From NCBI GenBank assembly GCA_963774405.1, contig CAVZEV010000003.1, positions 44,707-108,706 on the forward strand: a DNA stretch of 64,000 nucleotides, read 5' to 3'. A model generated the notes under the pieces. It saw only the letters and a program-made list of their open reading frames with translations, had not been told where the DNA came from and ran no database searches. A program made the position numbers and the translations under genes. Shown here piece by piece: positions 26,001 to 34,596 of this stretch. The stretch comes from VRUE01 sp963774405. GTDB lineage: Bacteria > Actinomycetota > Thermoleophilia > Solirubrobacterales > 70-9. Every line of letters begins with the position of its first letter. Positions within the stretch are counted from its first letter, which is position 1.

Positions 26001-26535
26001 CGTTCTTCTGCACCTCGAAGTAGACCTGCTCGGGCCCGAAGGCCTGGATCAGGTCGTCGAGGTGGGCGCGGGCGTCGTCCGGGCGCTCCTCGATCAGGCG
26101 GCGGCAGAAACGCGACTGCAGGCAGCCGGTGAGCACGATCACGCCCTCGGCGTGGGCGGCGAGCATCTCCATGTCGACGTTGGCCTTGCCGCGCGAGAAG
26201 CCCTCGAGGAAGCCGGCAGAGGTGAGCTTGACCAGGTTTGCCAGGCCGGTGTCGGTCTCGGCCAGCAGGGTCAGGTGGTTGCGCTCGTACTTAGGCTTCT
26301 CCTTGATCGTCTTGACGTCGTCGACGAAGTAGGCCTCGAAGCCGGCGATCGGCTTGATTCCGTGCTTCTTACAAGCCTTGTAGAGGTCGACAGTGCCGTT
26401 CATCACACCGTGGTCGGTCAGCCCCAAGGCAGGTTGACCCATCTCCGCCGCCCGTGCCGCCATCGCGTCGATCTTGCAGGCGCCGTCGAGCAGCGAGTAC
26501 TCGCTGTGGGCGTGCAGGTGGACGGCGTTGCTCAC
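23002..26535 (-). CDS. dnaE: DNA polymerase III alpha subunit
   Basis: 1177 residues, the replicative polymerase of the DnaE1 type. The PHP domain opens with FVHLHAHSEYSLLDG-like VHLHAHSEYSLLDGACKI and keeps its His/Asp metal ligands (GLTDHGVMNG). The polymerase core shows GPGRGSAAGSIIAY and the catalytic PDIDIDFS, followed by YQEQLMAIAREMAGFSGAEADDLRKAIGKK. Then come the HhH region, an OB fold (VTVGGIVTECKKIRTKSGNQMMFATLDD) and the tail. An internal linker with Gly-Asn-Gly-Ser near residue 540 is low-complexity. The frame is intact over 3.5 kb. Confidence 0.96.
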   Translation of the reverse strand: MSNAVHLHAHSEYSLLDGACKIDAMAARAAEMGQPALGLTDHGVMNGTVDLYKACKKHGIKPIAGFEAYFVDDVKTIKEKPKYERNHLTLLAETDTGLANLVKLTSAGFLEGFSRGKANVDMEMLAAHAEGVIVLTGCLQSRFCRRLIEERPDDARAHLDDLIQAFGPEQVYFEVQKNGIAEQDKANEGIVRYARELGRPLVGTADVHYLRREDFEDHAALLCVQTKSTLEAPKMSFDTNEFYLKDSAEMAASFAEWPEAVPTTLEIAERCNIDIELGKLLLPRYPTPNGEEPEAMLRRVAEEGMRARYGDPVPAEAVERMEFELGVIEEMGFPSYFLIVWDFVRYAKDNGIAVGPGRGSAAGSIIAYALTITDIDPLAEDLLFERFLNPGRKSMPDIDIDFSVRGRERMIRYVADKYGRESVAQIITFGKMAPRAATRDAARVLGFDYGAGDRLAKQIPEPIMGRSPSFEECLKDGQELKKTYDAEPDAKKIIDVAQGLEGIIRNNSIHAAAVVIADRPLQEVVPLQLAEDKTAPAAPSANGNGSGKAERQYKIVTQYSMGPIEEIGLLKMDFLGLRNLDVIEDAIDIIRRSRGEEVDMDAIPIDDAKTYEMLARGDSTGVFQFESEGMRDALRKVGPTEFSDLVALGALYRPGAMAYIPAYAKGKKDPSTVRYPDPRLRAITEETHGCVVYQEQLMAIAREMAGFSGAEADDLRKAIGKKKRELMATMKDKFMQGLAESNTAPNVARDLWKLNEAAADYSFNKSHAACYGLISYRTAYLKANYPAEYMAAVISSVMNTKDKVPFFVNRCEEMGIEVLPPDVNSSDHSFVVSENAIRFGLDAVKNVGHAAVEAILRAREDAPIASIWDFCERVDSRAVNKRAIECLIKCGALDSTGATRKGMLEALPAAQSAGQKAQEDAQMGQGSIFDFGEETGAGAQASQAHHRPPISAAEFERAELLAMEKETLGTYLSEHPLTEVRGALRARVDCSIADLAGKQDGSWVTVGGIVTECKKIRTKSGNQMMFATLDDVEGQVEMLVFKADQSENAAVIEPDAIVIVRGRLDHKDRGETKLVVQEAERFEPDAAEIAAAPAIASAASGPFEVEIEAAVLTVALVDELKAVLEHHKGDAEVHLAIRNGAAEPRRFLLGEEYRVRPSGRLQSELDHLLGSAAALAA

Positions 26536-26652
26536 GGGAAAGCGATCATGCCAATCCAGTCAGATGTCACGACCCCGATTTGGGAGTCTTTCGCGCTACT
26601 TCCGTGCGTATTCGGAGGCGACGATCCCGGGAGGGGTTCCGCTTAACTTTTT
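26536..26652. repeat. dnaE upstream region and left half of split hairpin element E
   Basis: Bases 26620-26637 (GACGATCCCGGGAGGGGT) pair perfectly with 28081-28098, and ACTTTTT at the ISL3 junction pairs with 28040-28048. Bases 26645-26652 are the 8-bp target duplication AACTTTTT. The 84 bases before 26620 should hold the dnaE promoter; I see no clear motif. Confidence 0.65.
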
Positions 26653-28014
26653 GGTTCTTGCAAATTAAGCGGGGAGGCACAGCATGGTCCCTTCAGCCAC
26701 ATGCTACGAGCACCCGCTCCCGAAAGCTCTCAAAGCTCGGCAGGCCGTAGGCGCGGCGCTTGATCACCTTCACCTTGTTGATCACTCCCTCCGCGTAGCC
26801 GTTTGAGGCAGGCTTATCGAAGTAGGCGAGGATCTCCTCGCGCCAAGACCCGATTCCATTGACGTATGCCTCAAAGGGCTGGTGGCCGCTGCGAGTCACA
26901 GCGGCGAAGAAGCGGTCGAGCCGCTGCGTGGCCTGGGCACGGTCGGTGGCGGCATAGACCGAGCGCAGCAGCTCCTTCAGCCACCAGGCCTCGGCGATCA
27001 CCGGATCGTGGGCAAAGAGCTCGCAAAGGCGCCGGCGCTGGGACTCGGTGAGTCGCTCCCTGCCGCGCAAGAGCAAATGGCGGGCGCGGTAAAAGCGCGG
27101 GTTCCAAGTGGCGCGCAGGGTCTTCCGACCCTGCTCCTTTGCCCGCAGCCGGCGCTGGCGGATGCGCCGTACGCTGTCAAGCGCCTCCCCGGCGCCGCGC
27201 ACGATGTGGAAGGGGTCGGCGACGATCTTGGCTTGGGGGAGCTTTGCTCGCACCGCATTTCGGTAGGGGTCATAGGGATCGATGCAGACCACCTCCACGG
27301 CATCGCGCTCGGCCTCGCTCAGGGAGCCGAGGTAGCGCTCCACCACTGCCCTTGAGCGCCCGTCGAGCACCTCGTGCACGCGGCGGCGATCGAGGTCTGA
27401 GACGACCGTGGCCAGGTTGCCGTAGCCCTTGCGGTGGGCGGCCTCATCGAAGGAGAGCCGTCGCGGCAGCGCCGGGCGGGAGCCGATCGCCTCCCTTGCG
27501 GCAACCCTCAACGCGCGGGTGACCTGGTAGCGCGAGCTGCCCCTCCTCGCGGGCAATCTCTGCGTGGGCGCCGCCCGAGCCGGCCCGCTCGATCAGCCGG
27601 GCCCGGAAACGGGATGTGAGCCGCTGACGCGGGCGGCCCTGCTCACAGCTCTCGGTGTGGGTGCGCCGGCATGCCTTGCAGCGGTAGCGGCGCTTGCGCC
27701 AGCGCAGGGTGGCCCGGCGGCCACACAGCGGCAGGTCCCTGAGGGTGACCACCGGCCGCTCGTGGACCTCCAGCTCCACACCTGAGCAGTGGGGGCACGA
27801 TGCCGCTCGCGCGACCAGCTCGACCTCGAGGTCGAGCTGGTCGCCCCTCTCGATGACGCCTCTCACCCTGAAGCCGTCCAAGCCGACGAGACGGCTAACT
27901 TGATCTTGCATCCGCTGTTCCTCCTTGACTCCGCGTTTTAGAACCACGCAGAGCCTTCTGAGGGCAGCGGATGTCTTCTATCCGGGTCTCATCCCCGCTT
28001 GTTTTGCAAGACCC
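26653..28014 (-). mobile_element. ISL3-family insertion sequence
   Basis: 1362 bp. Terminal inverted repeats GGTTCTTGCAAATTAAGCGG (left) and GGGTCTTGCAAAACAAGCGG (right, reversed) match over 23 bases with 3 mismatches. An 8-bp direct repeat AACTTTTT flanks both ends (26645-26652, 28015-28022), the size expected for ISL3. It carries one transposase gene. It landed inside hairpin element E, between the Rpf-like gene and dnaE. Confidence 0.9.
26693..27947 (-). CDS. ISL3-family transposase (one frameshift)
   Basis: The N-terminal part (27947 to ~27545) has the zf-ISL3 zinc finger CPHC...CKAC-RRTHTESCEQ and a helix-turn-helix (ARLIERAGSGGAHAEIAREEG). A one-base change near 27545 moves to the frame that holds the DDE domain: LSFDEAAHRKGYG (first Asp), VVCIDPYDPYRNAVRAKLPQAKIVADPFHIVR (second Asp), and SNGYAEGVINKVKVIKRRAYGLPSFESFRERVL (final Glu). 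Corrected length ~418 is normal for the family. Because the family does not need frameshifting, this is either decay or a sequence error. Confidence 0.88.
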
Positions 28015-28098
28015 AACTTTTTCGGTGGAGACGCCATAGCTGACGCCGCGAGGAATTGCCGAAAAAGTGCAAGACGCTCCACCCCTCCCGGGATCGTC
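28015..28098. repeat. Right half of split hairpin element E
   Basis: It starts with the ISL3 target duplication (28015-28022). Without the IS, the element is ~109 bases: 18-bp perfect outer arms (26620-26637 with 28081-28098), an inner ACTTTTTCGG/CCGAAAAAGT stem and a ~33-base loop. The right arm ends at the base before the stop codon of the gene at 28099, i.e. directly after that minus-strand gene. Confidence 0.7.
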
Positions 28099-29133
28099 TC
28101 AGCCGCAGACCCAAGCACTTGAGCCCGAATCCGCCCAGATTTCAGCCGCAATTCGGTCTTGTTCAGCCTTGGGAGCGTTCTGGGGCTCCCCTTGGCCGCC
28201 GTAAAGCTTCCAGGTAGACGGGAGGATTTGGTAGGCGCCACCGGCGCCGCTCGATGGATTCACAGCGCCGTAGTTGCCGCCGGACTCGCACATCACGATG
28301 TAGGCGGGGATCGCGTAGGGACCGCCGAGCCAGCGTTCCACTTCGCCTTCGGCTTCGGCGGCGCTGATGCGTTCGGCTTCGGCTGCCCTGGCCGCCTGGA
28401 TGTCGCTCGTCCACTGGCCGATCTTGTCCTTGAGGGTGGCCAGCGCCGCCGAGCGGGCGGCGGCTACGGAGTGAAGGTGCGCGGCGGCGGCCTCGGCGTT
28501 TTCGCGGACGCCGGCGACTTCGGAGCGGGCGGCGGCGAGGCGTTCGTTGTAGGAATCGACGCGAGCCTTGAGGGTGGCGACGCGCTGTAGGGCGGCGGCG
28601 ACGGTGCGGCGGACCTGGGCAACGCGGGCGGCCAGGTCTGAGTCGGACTGTTGGATTCGCTCCAGGTATTCGGTCCGAGTCGCCAGTTCGTCGATGCTGT
28701 TGGAGGCGAGGATGATGCTCGCCGTGCTGGGCGAGCCGCTCTCATAGATTGCGACGAGGCGCGCCGCGAGGGCTGCTCGGGCCCGCTGCAGGCGCCGCTT
28801 TTCGGCCGCCAGCCGACGCTTGGTGCGCTGCACCTCGGCGGCCAGCTTGGCTGCCTTTTCTTCGCCGGTCACCAGCAGCGTGGTCAGCTTCCGCTCGCGA
28901 GCACCGGCCGCGGCGGCTTCCTGTTCGGCCGAGGCGAGTTCTCCCTGCGCCGCCTGCAGCTGACCCGCGAGCGATCCGGCTTCTTCCTTTCCCGCGGAGA
29001 CCTTCTGCTGCAGGGTGGAGATGTCGGCCGCCGAGGCAGGTGCAGCCGCGAGCGCGGAGAGCGCCAGAAGTGCAGCGAGGAGGGCGACGAGGAGCGTGCG
29101 GCTCCCCGCCTTTGTCGCGAGGGTTCGCGCCAC
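28099..29133 (-). CDS. Secreted coiled-coil protein with C-terminal Rpf/transglycosylase-like domain
   Basis: 344 residues. Signal peptide (basic start, hydrophobic LLVALLAALLALSALAAAPASAA, cleavage near residue 36). A long Ala/Gln/Glu-rich coiled coil (~40-255) resembles PcsB/CwlO-type regulators of cell-wall cleavage. The last ~75 residues, IPAYIVMCESGGNYGAVNPSSGAGGAYQILPSTWKLYGG..., form a lysozyme-like fold with the catalytic Glu in CESGGNY, as in resuscitation-promoting factors. It probably cleaves peptidoglycan outside the cell. It ends WVCG directly before hairpin E. Confidence 0.85.
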   Translation of the reverse strand: MARTLATKAGSRTLLVALLAALLALSALAAAPASAADISTLQQKVSAGKEEAGSLAGQLQAAQGELASAEQEAAAAGARERKLTTLLVTGEEKAAKLAAEVQRTKRRLAAEKRRLQRARAALAARLVAIYESGSPSTASIILASNSIDELATRTEYLERIQQSDSDLAARVAQVRRTVAAALQRVATLKARVDSYNERLAAARSEVAGVRENAEAAAAHLHSVAAARSAALATLKDKIGQWTSDIQAARAAEAERISAAEAEGEVERWLGGPYAIPAYIVMCESGGNYGAVNPSSGAGGAYQILPSTWKLYGGQGEPQNAPKAEQDRIAAEIWADSGSSAWVCG

Positions 29134-29151
29134 TGAGCCTGCGAGGCTACG

Positions 29152-29307
29152 CTAGCCCTCAGGCACGTTGCGCGTCGCGGCGTAGGCCGCAACCGCCAAT
29201 GCAAGCGCCGCAACCCCGGCGCCAATGCGGATCTGGCGCCGGTAGCGCCGCCGCACGTACTTGAACGCAAAGCGGATCGCCGCCTTGCCGAGCTTGTCGT
29301 AGGTCAT
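29152..29307 (-). CDS. Small basic single-pass membrane protein downstream of argG
   Basis: 51 residues, MTYDKLGKAAIRFAFKYVRR... then a hydrophobic helix IGAGVAALALAVAAYAA and the end TRNVPEG. The start ATG (29305-29307) directly follows the argG stop, so it is translationally coupled. A basic amphipathic N-terminus plus one helix suggests a cytoplasm-facing membrane anchor. The function is unknown, and it is too short for many gene callers. Confidence 0.6.
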   Translation of the reverse strand: MTYDKLGKAAIRFAFKYVRRRYRRQIRIGAGVAALALAVAAYAATRNVPEG

Positions 29308-30579
29308 CTACTCCTCCCTCCCGCGCCGGCGTATCCGGTAAGCCATGCGCGACTGCAGCGACCAGAGCTCGATGAAGCCGGGTGAGGCGGTCTGGGAGAA
29401 GAGCCCGCCCGACTGGGCGAAGGAGGCGAGGTCGGCGTCGTAGACCGCGTTGGGCGAGCTGCGGGTGACCACCCGGATGCTGCCCTTGAAGAGCTTGAGA
29501 CCGATCGTGCCGGTCACCTGCGCGTTGACCGCGTCCATGTAGGCGTCGAGGTCGCTGCGCAGCGGCTCCCACCAGAGCCCGGCGTAGACCAGGTAGGCCC
29601 ACTTGTCGTCGAGCCCCGACTTGAACTGGTTCTGGTGGATCGTGCCGACCAGCTTCTCCAGCTCCTTGTGGGCGGGCAGCAGGATCGCCGCCGCCGGCAC
29701 CTCGTAGATGTCGCGCACCTTGAGGCCGACGATGCGATCCTCGATGTGATCGACGATGCCGACCCCGTGACGGCAGCCGACCGCGGCGACGCGTTCGAGC
29801 AGCTCGACCGGCGCAAGGCGCTCGCCGTTGAAGGCGACCGGGACGCCGGCCTCGAACTCGACGGTGACGATCTCGGCCTCGTCGGGCGCCTCCTCGGGCC
29901 GGGTGACGAGCTGGAAGACGTCGTCCTCGGGGGCGTGGTCGAGGTCCTCGATCCAGCGGCCCTCCGAGGAGCGCCCCCAGAGGTTGTCGTCGATCGAGTA
30001 GGGCGCCACCTCGGTGCCGCCCTTGACCGGGATGCCGTGTTCGCGCGCGTAGGCGATCTCCTCCTCGCGACCCATCTGCCAGGAGCGCACCGGCGCGATC
30101 GTCTTCAGCTCCGGTGCCAGCGTCGCCACGGTGGCCTCGATCCGCACCTGGTCGTTGCCCTTGCCGGTGCAGCCGTGGGCGATCGTGTCGCATCCAGACC
30201 GCCGCGCGTACTCGACCGCCAGCTTGGCGATCAGCGGCCGGCCGAGCGCGGTGAAGAGCGGGTAGCCGCCGCCGTAGAGCGCGTTGGCCTTGATCGCCGG
30301 CAAGACGTAGGAGTCGGCGAACTCCTCGCGGGCGTCGACGACGTGGCACTCCAGGGCGCCGAGGCGCTTGGCCTTCTCCTCGATCACGGCGTAGTCCTCG
30401 CCGGGCTGGCCGAGGTTGACGGTGAGGCAGACGACCTCGGCCTCGTAGGAGTCCTGGATCCACTTCAGCATCACGCTCGTGTCGAGGCCGCCCGAGTAGA
30501 GCAGCAGGACCCGCCGGACCTCGCCGGGATCGGCCTCATAAGAGGCCGTGCGCACGTCTGCGGGCGAGCCCGGGGCCAC
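29308..30579 (-). CDS. argG: Argininosuccinate synthase
   Basis: 423 residues from GTG 30577-30579. It joins citrulline and aspartate with ATP in arginine synthesis. N-type ATP pyrophosphatase P-loop VLLLYSGGLDTSVMLKWI, then AHGCTGKGNDQVR, SIDDNLWGRSSEGRWIED and KLFKGSIRVV are family blocks. About 20 extra residues precede the P-loop. The GTG overlaps the TAG of the preceding gene by one base. It is the last biosynthetic gene of the arg cluster; argF, argH and argR are not in the window between the others. Confidence 0.95.
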   Translation of the reverse strand: MAPGSPADVRTASYEADPGEVRRVLLLYSGGLDTSVMLKWIQDSYEAEVVCLTVNLGQPGEDYAVIEEKAKRLGALECHVVDAREEFADSYVLPAIKANALYGGGYPLFTALGRPLIAKLAVEYARRSGCDTIAHGCTGKGNDQVRIEATVATLAPELKTIAPVRSWQMGREEEIAYAREHGIPVKGGTEVAPYSIDDNLWGRSSEGRWIEDLDHAPEDDVFQLVTRPEEAPDEAEIVTVEFEAGVPVAFNGERLAPVELLERVAAVGCRHGVGIVDHIEDRIVGLKVRDIYEVPAAAILLPAHKELEKLVGTIHQNQFKSGLDDKWAYLVYAGLWWEPLRSDLDAYMDAVNAQVTGTIGLKLFKGSIRVVTRSSPNAVYDADLASFAQSGGLFSQTASPGFIELWSLQSRMAYRIRRRGREE

Positions 30580-30935
30580 TAGGGGGCGCCGACGCCGCCG
30601 CTGCCGTTTTCTTCTTCGGGCGGAGTCGTGGTCGTTGTCGTGGTCGTTTCTTCGGGCGCGGTCGTCGTTTCCGACGTGGTCGTGGTTTCGGTCGGAGTCG
30701 AGGTGGTCGTCTCGGTGGTCGAGCCGGTCGTGGTGTCGGTGGTCGAGCCCGTTTCGCTCGCGGTCGTCGTCACCGTCGAGGTCGAGCTGCTGCCGCCGCT
30801 GCCGGCAATCACCACCACCGCGATCGCCAGGCCGACGATGACCGCGATCAGGCCGGCGATCAGCAGGCGCATGTTGCCGTGCGGGCGGTGCTCGTCGTCG
30901 GGCTGGCGCATCATCTGTGTCGGGTCCTCGTGCAT
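30579..30935 (-). CDS. Single-pass membrane protein with Thr-rich extracellular tail
   Basis: 118 residues from ATG 30933-30935. A ~20-residue hydrophilic cytoplasmic part, one helix (LLIAGLIAVIVGLAIAVVVIAG) and a ~70-residue Thr/Ser/Glu low-complexity tail that would be outside the cell. The tail is built from short repeats (TTTS, TTET). It is embedded between argD-linked genes and argG with 1-4 base junctions; no role in arginine synthesis can be inferred. Confidence 0.7.
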   Translation of the reverse strand: MHEDPTQMMRQPDDEHRPHGNMRLLIAGLIAVIVGLAIAVVVIAGSGGSSSTSTVTTTASETGSTTDTTTGSTTETTTSTPTETTTTSETTTAPEETTTTTTTTPPEEENGSGGVGAP

Positions 30936-30939
30936 GGGC

Positions 30940-31370
30940 TCACTCCTCTGGTCCGAGTATCGCGTCGAGTATCTCGCTGCTATCGGCAATGTCGAAGCCC
31001 TTGCGCAGGCGCTCGGCGATCTCCTCGCGACTGCTTCCCGAGACCGCCATCTGGGTGGCGAGTAGGCGGGCTCCGGCCGACCCGGAGCGCGGCCCTGCCG
31101 GCTCCTGCGCCTGAGGCACCGCCGCCAGCGGCTTCAGATGCGACTCCCGCTGCCCGGGGACTGGAGGATCGAGCTCGTCGGCCAGGGCGCGCAGGCGCTC
31201 GGCGACGATGCGATCGGCGCGCGCGCTCGCCTCGGAGAGCTGTTGCTGCGCCTGCTGCTCGGCGTCGTCGATCACCTTGGCCGCCGCCTGCTCGGCGGCC
31301 TCGACGATCGCCGCCAGGCGCGCGGCGGTGCCGCTGGTCAGCGCGCGGGGCTCGGGGGGCGCTTGCTCAT
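30940..31370 (-). CDS. Coiled-coil protein of unknown function (frameshift in a C6 run)
   Basis: The ATG at 31368-31370 overlaps the argD stop (ATGA) and reads MSKRPP before a run of six C (31354-31359 on the plus strand as G6). Adding one base restores EPRALTSGTAARLAAIVEAAEQAAAKVIDDAEQQAQQQLSEA, a long Ala/Gln/Glu coiled coil followed by a Pro linker and a helical tail (REEIAERLRKGFDIADSSEILDAILG). Corrected length 143 residues. Without correction the frame would start at GTG 31275 (111 residues). Confidence 0.65.
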
Positions 31371-32557
31371 TGAGGCGCGTAGCTTAGGAGCGCGGCGCCG
31401 ATCGTGGCGACGGCCCGCTCGATTTGGTCCGAATCGACCGTCAACGGCGGCAGCAGGCGCAGCGTGCCGGGCTCGGGAACGTTGACGATCAGGCCGCGCT
31501 CGAGCAGGTCGGCGCCGACGACCGCCGCGTCGATCCCGTCGCCGAGGCCGACGCCGAGCATCAGGCCGCGACCGCGAACCGTCTCGACTCCTTCGAGAGC
31601 GAGCAGGGCGTCGCGCAGCTTCGCCCCCTGCTCGCGCACCTGGCGCAGCAGCGCGGCGTCGTCGACGATCTCGAGCACGGCGAGGGCGGCGACGCTGGCC
31701 AGCAGGCCGCCGGCGAAGGTCGAGCCGTGATCGCCGGGCTCCAGCACCTCGCTGGTCGCGGCGTTGGTCACGCAGGCGCCGATCGGCATGCCACCGCCAA
31801 GCGCCTTGGCGCTGGTCAGCAGGTCGGGACGAACCGGCGTCTGCTCGTACGCCCAGAGCGACCCGGTGCGCCCGATCCCGGTCTGGATCTCGTCGAAGAT
31901 CAGCAGGGCGCCGCTCTCGTCGCAGGCCCGGCGGGCGGCGAGCAGGGTCTCATCGCTGAGCGGGTAGATCCCGGCCTCACCCTGGATCGGCTCGATCAGC
32001 ACGGCAGCCGTGCTCTCGCCCACGGCGGCGCGCAGCGCCTCGGGGTCGTCGAAGGGGACCGAGCGAAAACCGGGCAGCATCGGCGCCAGCTCGGGGTTGG
32101 CGGCCAGCGCCGGCGTCGCCGAGAGCGAGCCGTAGGTGCGGCCGTGGAAGTCGCGCTCGAAGCTGACGATCTCGGGCGCGCCGATGCCGCGCCGGTGGGC
32201 GTGCTTGCGGGCGACCTTGATCGCGCACTCGTTCGCCTCGGTACCCGAGTTGGCGAAGAAGACGCGGCCGCCGAGGCTCGACTCCGCCAGCCGCTCGGCG
32301 AGCCGCACCATCGGCTCGGTGTAGAAGAGGTTGGAGGTGTGCATCAGGCGCCCGGCCTGCTCGCGCACCGCCTCGACCACCGCGGGATTGCAGTGGCCGA
32401 CCGAGCAGACCGAGATGCCGCCGAGGAAGTCGAGGTACTCCTTGCCCTCGGCGTCCCAGAGCAGCGCCCCCTCGCCGCGCACGAACTCGACCGGGGCGCG
32501 CCTGTAGGTGCGCATCAGGTAGCGCTGCTCGAGGGCCTGGAGGTCAGTCAGGTTCAT
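31367..32557 (-). CDS. argD: Acetylornithine aminotransferase
   Basis: 396 residues, class III PLP aminotransferase making N-acetylornithine from the semialdehyde. Key blocks: FANSGTEANECAIKVARKHA (phosphate contacts), LIFDEIQTGIGRTG, and the PLP lysine in LLTSAKALGGGMPIGA. Length is normal. It overlaps argB upstream and the coiled-coil gene downstream by ATGA junctions. It may also serve in succinyldiaminopimelate transamination, as in other actinobacteria. Confidence 0.94.
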   Translation of the reverse strand: MNLTDLQALEQRYLMRTYRRAPVEFVRGEGALLWDAEGKEYLDFLGGISVCSVGHCNPAVVEAVREQAGRLMHTSNLFYTEPMVRLAERLAESSLGGRVFFANSGTEANECAIKVARKHAHRRGIGAPEIVSFERDFHGRTYGSLSATPALAANPELAPMLPGFRSVPFDDPEALRAAVGESTAAVLIEPIQGEAGIYPLSDETLLAARRACDESGALLIFDEIQTGIGRTGSLWAYEQTPVRPDLLTSAKALGGGMPIGACVTNAATSEVLEPGDHGSTFAGGLLASVAALAVLEIVDDAALLRQVREQGAKLRDALLALEGVETVRGRGLMLGVGLGDGIDAAVVGADLLERGLIVNVPEPGTLRLLPPLTVDSDQIERAVATIGAALLSYAPQ

Positions 32558-33442
32558 CGGGTCACCATCGTGCCAATGCCGGAGTCGGTGAAGAGCTCGA
32601 CCAGCAGGGAGTGCGGTCGACGGCCATCGATTATGTGGGCGGCCTCCGCCCCGCCCCCGACCGCGTTCGCGCAGGCGGCCAGCTTTGGTCGCATGCCACC
32701 GCCGATCTCCGCCAGCCTCTCCTCGACCTCGCCCACGGTCGTCCGCGAGATCAGCGAATCGGCGTCGGCGGGGTCCGCCAGCCAGCCCTCGACGTCGGTG
32801 AGGAAGATCGCCTTGTGGGCACCGAGCTCGGCCGCGACCTTGCCGGCCGCCTCGTCGGCGTTGACGTTGTAGGACTGGCCAACCCAGTCAGAGGCCGAGG
32901 ACGCGATCACCGGGATGTAATCGGCGGCGATGTGATTGAGCACGTCGACGTCGACGTGCTCGATCGAGCCGACGAAACCGACCTCGTCGGCGTTGGCGAC
33001 CGGCGCCACACGGAAGAGCGTCCCGTCCTCGCCCGAGAGTCCGACCGCGGGCTGGCCGTGGACGTTGATGCGCTGGACGATTTCGGAGTTGAGCTTGCCG
33101 ACCAGGACCATGCGGGCGATCTCGACCGTCTCCGCGTCGGATACGCGCAGTCCCTCGTGGAAGCGAACCTCGAGCCCGAGGCGATCCATGTACTGGCTGA
33201 TTTCCGGACCGCCTCCATGGACGACGATCGGGTTCATTCCCGACGTACTTGAGCAGAACGACGTCGGTGGCGAAGGCGTCGCGCAGCGCGTCCTCGCGCA
33301 TCGCCGCGCCGCCGTACTTGATCACCACCGTCTCGCCGTGGAAGTGCTTGATGTGGGGCAGCGCCTCGAGCAGCGTCTCGACATTCACCCGCGCCGCCGG
33401 CGACTGGGGCGCCCGCTGGGTCATCCCGCCCCCGTCGATCAT
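32554..33442 (-). CDS. argB: Acetylglutamate kinase (one frameshift)
   Basis: It phosphorylates N-acetylglutamate. The N-terminal frame gives LLEALPHIKHFHGETVVIKYGGAAMRE...LLKYVG; at about 33240 one extra A (GGGAATG) shifts the frame, after which MNPIVVHGGGPEISQYMDRLG continues through NVNADEAAGKVAAELGAHKAIFLTDVEG to GIGTMVTR. Corrected length ~296 residues fits. ATGA overlaps with argJ and argD place it in the coupled arg operon. The shift is probably a sequence error. Confidence 0.92.
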
Positions 33443-34596
33443 GTCGTGTACTCCGCGTTGATCCGCACGTACTCGTAACCGAGGTCCGAGAACCAGATGT
33501 GGGCGCTGTGCTCGCCGCGGTCGAGGCGCAGGCCGATCTCGGCCTCGGCAACGTCGGCAGCGAGCTCGCTGTTGTCGATCGCCTCGCCGCCGATCTCCTC
33601 CAGGTCCTCGCCGGCCAGCGCCATGCCGGCGGCCTGGGCGATCCGTCCCCAGTTCTGGTCGCGGCCGAAGAGCGCGGTCTTGACCAGGGGCGAGTTGGCG
33701 ATCGCCCGGGCGACCCGCTCGGCCTCGTCCCGCGTGGCGGCGCCGTCGACCTGGATCCGACCGACCCGCGAGGAGCCCTCGCCGTCGGCGACGACCTCCA
33801 GCGCCAGCTGCAGCAGCACCGCCTCGAGCAGGCCCTCGGGCAGCGGTGCGCCGGCCTCGCCGGTCGCCTGCAGCAGCACGGTGTCGTTGGTGCTCATCTG
33901 GCCGTCCACCGTGATCCGCTCGAAGGAGGCATCGCAGGCGGCGCGCAGCGCAGCCTCGGGGTCATCGACCACGGCGTCGGTCTGGACGAAGCAGAGCATC
34001 GTCGCCATGTTCGGCTGGATCATGCCACCGCCCTTGGCCTGGGCGGAGATCGTCACCCCGTCCGAGGTCCGCAGCGTGCAGCGCTTGGGCCAGCGGTCGG
34101 TGGTGAGGATCGCGTCGGAGAACGTGATCCCACCGTCAGCCGAGAGATTCCCCGCGGCCTCGCCAATCCCACCGAGCACCGCCTCGATCGGCAACGGCAC
34201 CCCGATCACGCCGGTCTCGGCGACGGCGACGGCCTCCGCCGGCAGGCCAAGGTGTTCGGCGGCGGTGTCGCACATTGCGATCGCGTCGGCGTAGCCCTGC
34301 TCGCCGGTCTCGGCGTTGGCGTTGCCGGCGTTGACGACGGCGGCGCGGATTCCGGCTCGGTCGCAGCGCTCGCGACAGACCCGCACCGGCGCAGCGGCCG
34401 AGGCGTTGCGGGTCAGCAGAATCGCCGAGCCGACCCGCTCGGCGTCGCAGACGAGCAGGCCGATGTCGGTCTTGCCGCCGCCCTTGAGCCCGCAGTGAGC
34501 GCCGCCGGCGCGAAAGCCCGGTGCGAGCCGCGCCGGATCGAGCTCCTCGATCCCGGCCGGCGCCTCGACCCAGCGCGATTTGAAGAAACCGCTCAC
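33439..34596 (-). CDS. argJ: Bifunctional ornithine acetyltransferase/N-acetylglutamate synthase
   Basis: 385 residues. It recycles the acetyl group from acetylornithine to glutamate. The autocleavage region is KGGGMIQPNMATMLCFV, with the new N-terminal Thr/Ala position at NMATML. NAGNANAETGEQGYADA and STNDTVLLQATGEAG are conserved blocks, and the end is NAEYTT. The start overlaps argC (ATGA). Whether it is mono- or bifunctional cannot be read from sequence. Confidence 0.94.
   Translation of the reverse strand: MSGFFKSRWVEAPAGIEELDPARLAPGFRAGGAHCGLKGGGKTDIGLLVCDAERVGSAILLTRNASAAAPVRVCRERCDRAGIRAAVVNAGNANAETGEQGYADAIAMCDTAAEHLGLPAEAVAVAETGVIGVPLPIEAVLGGIGEAAGNLSADGGITFSDAILTTDRWPKRCTLRTSDGVTISAQAKGGGMIQPNMATMLCFVQTDAVVDDPEAALRAACDASFERITVDGQMSTNDTVLLQATGEAGAPLPEGLLEAVLLQLALEVVADGEGSSRVGRIQVDGAATRDEAERVARAIANSPLVKTALFGRDQNWGRIAQAAGMALAGEDLEEIGGEAIDNSELAADVAEAEIGLRLDRGEHSAHIWFSDLGYEYVRINAEYTT

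Noticed and set aside
23698..26646. A 982-codon forward open frame opposite dnaE
   Set aside because: It is the antisense third-position shadow of dnaE; no domain can be recognised and no ribosome site precedes it.
26620..28098. The 18-bp outer arms taken as the terminal repeats of the ISL3 element
   Set aside because: No matching direct repeat flanks them, whereas the inner 23-bp repeats are flanked by exact 8-bp duplications, as expected for ISL3.
29159..30463. Arg/Gly-rich minus-strand frame overlapping argG
   Set aside because: Out-of-frame reading of argG; argG itself has all catalytic blocks.
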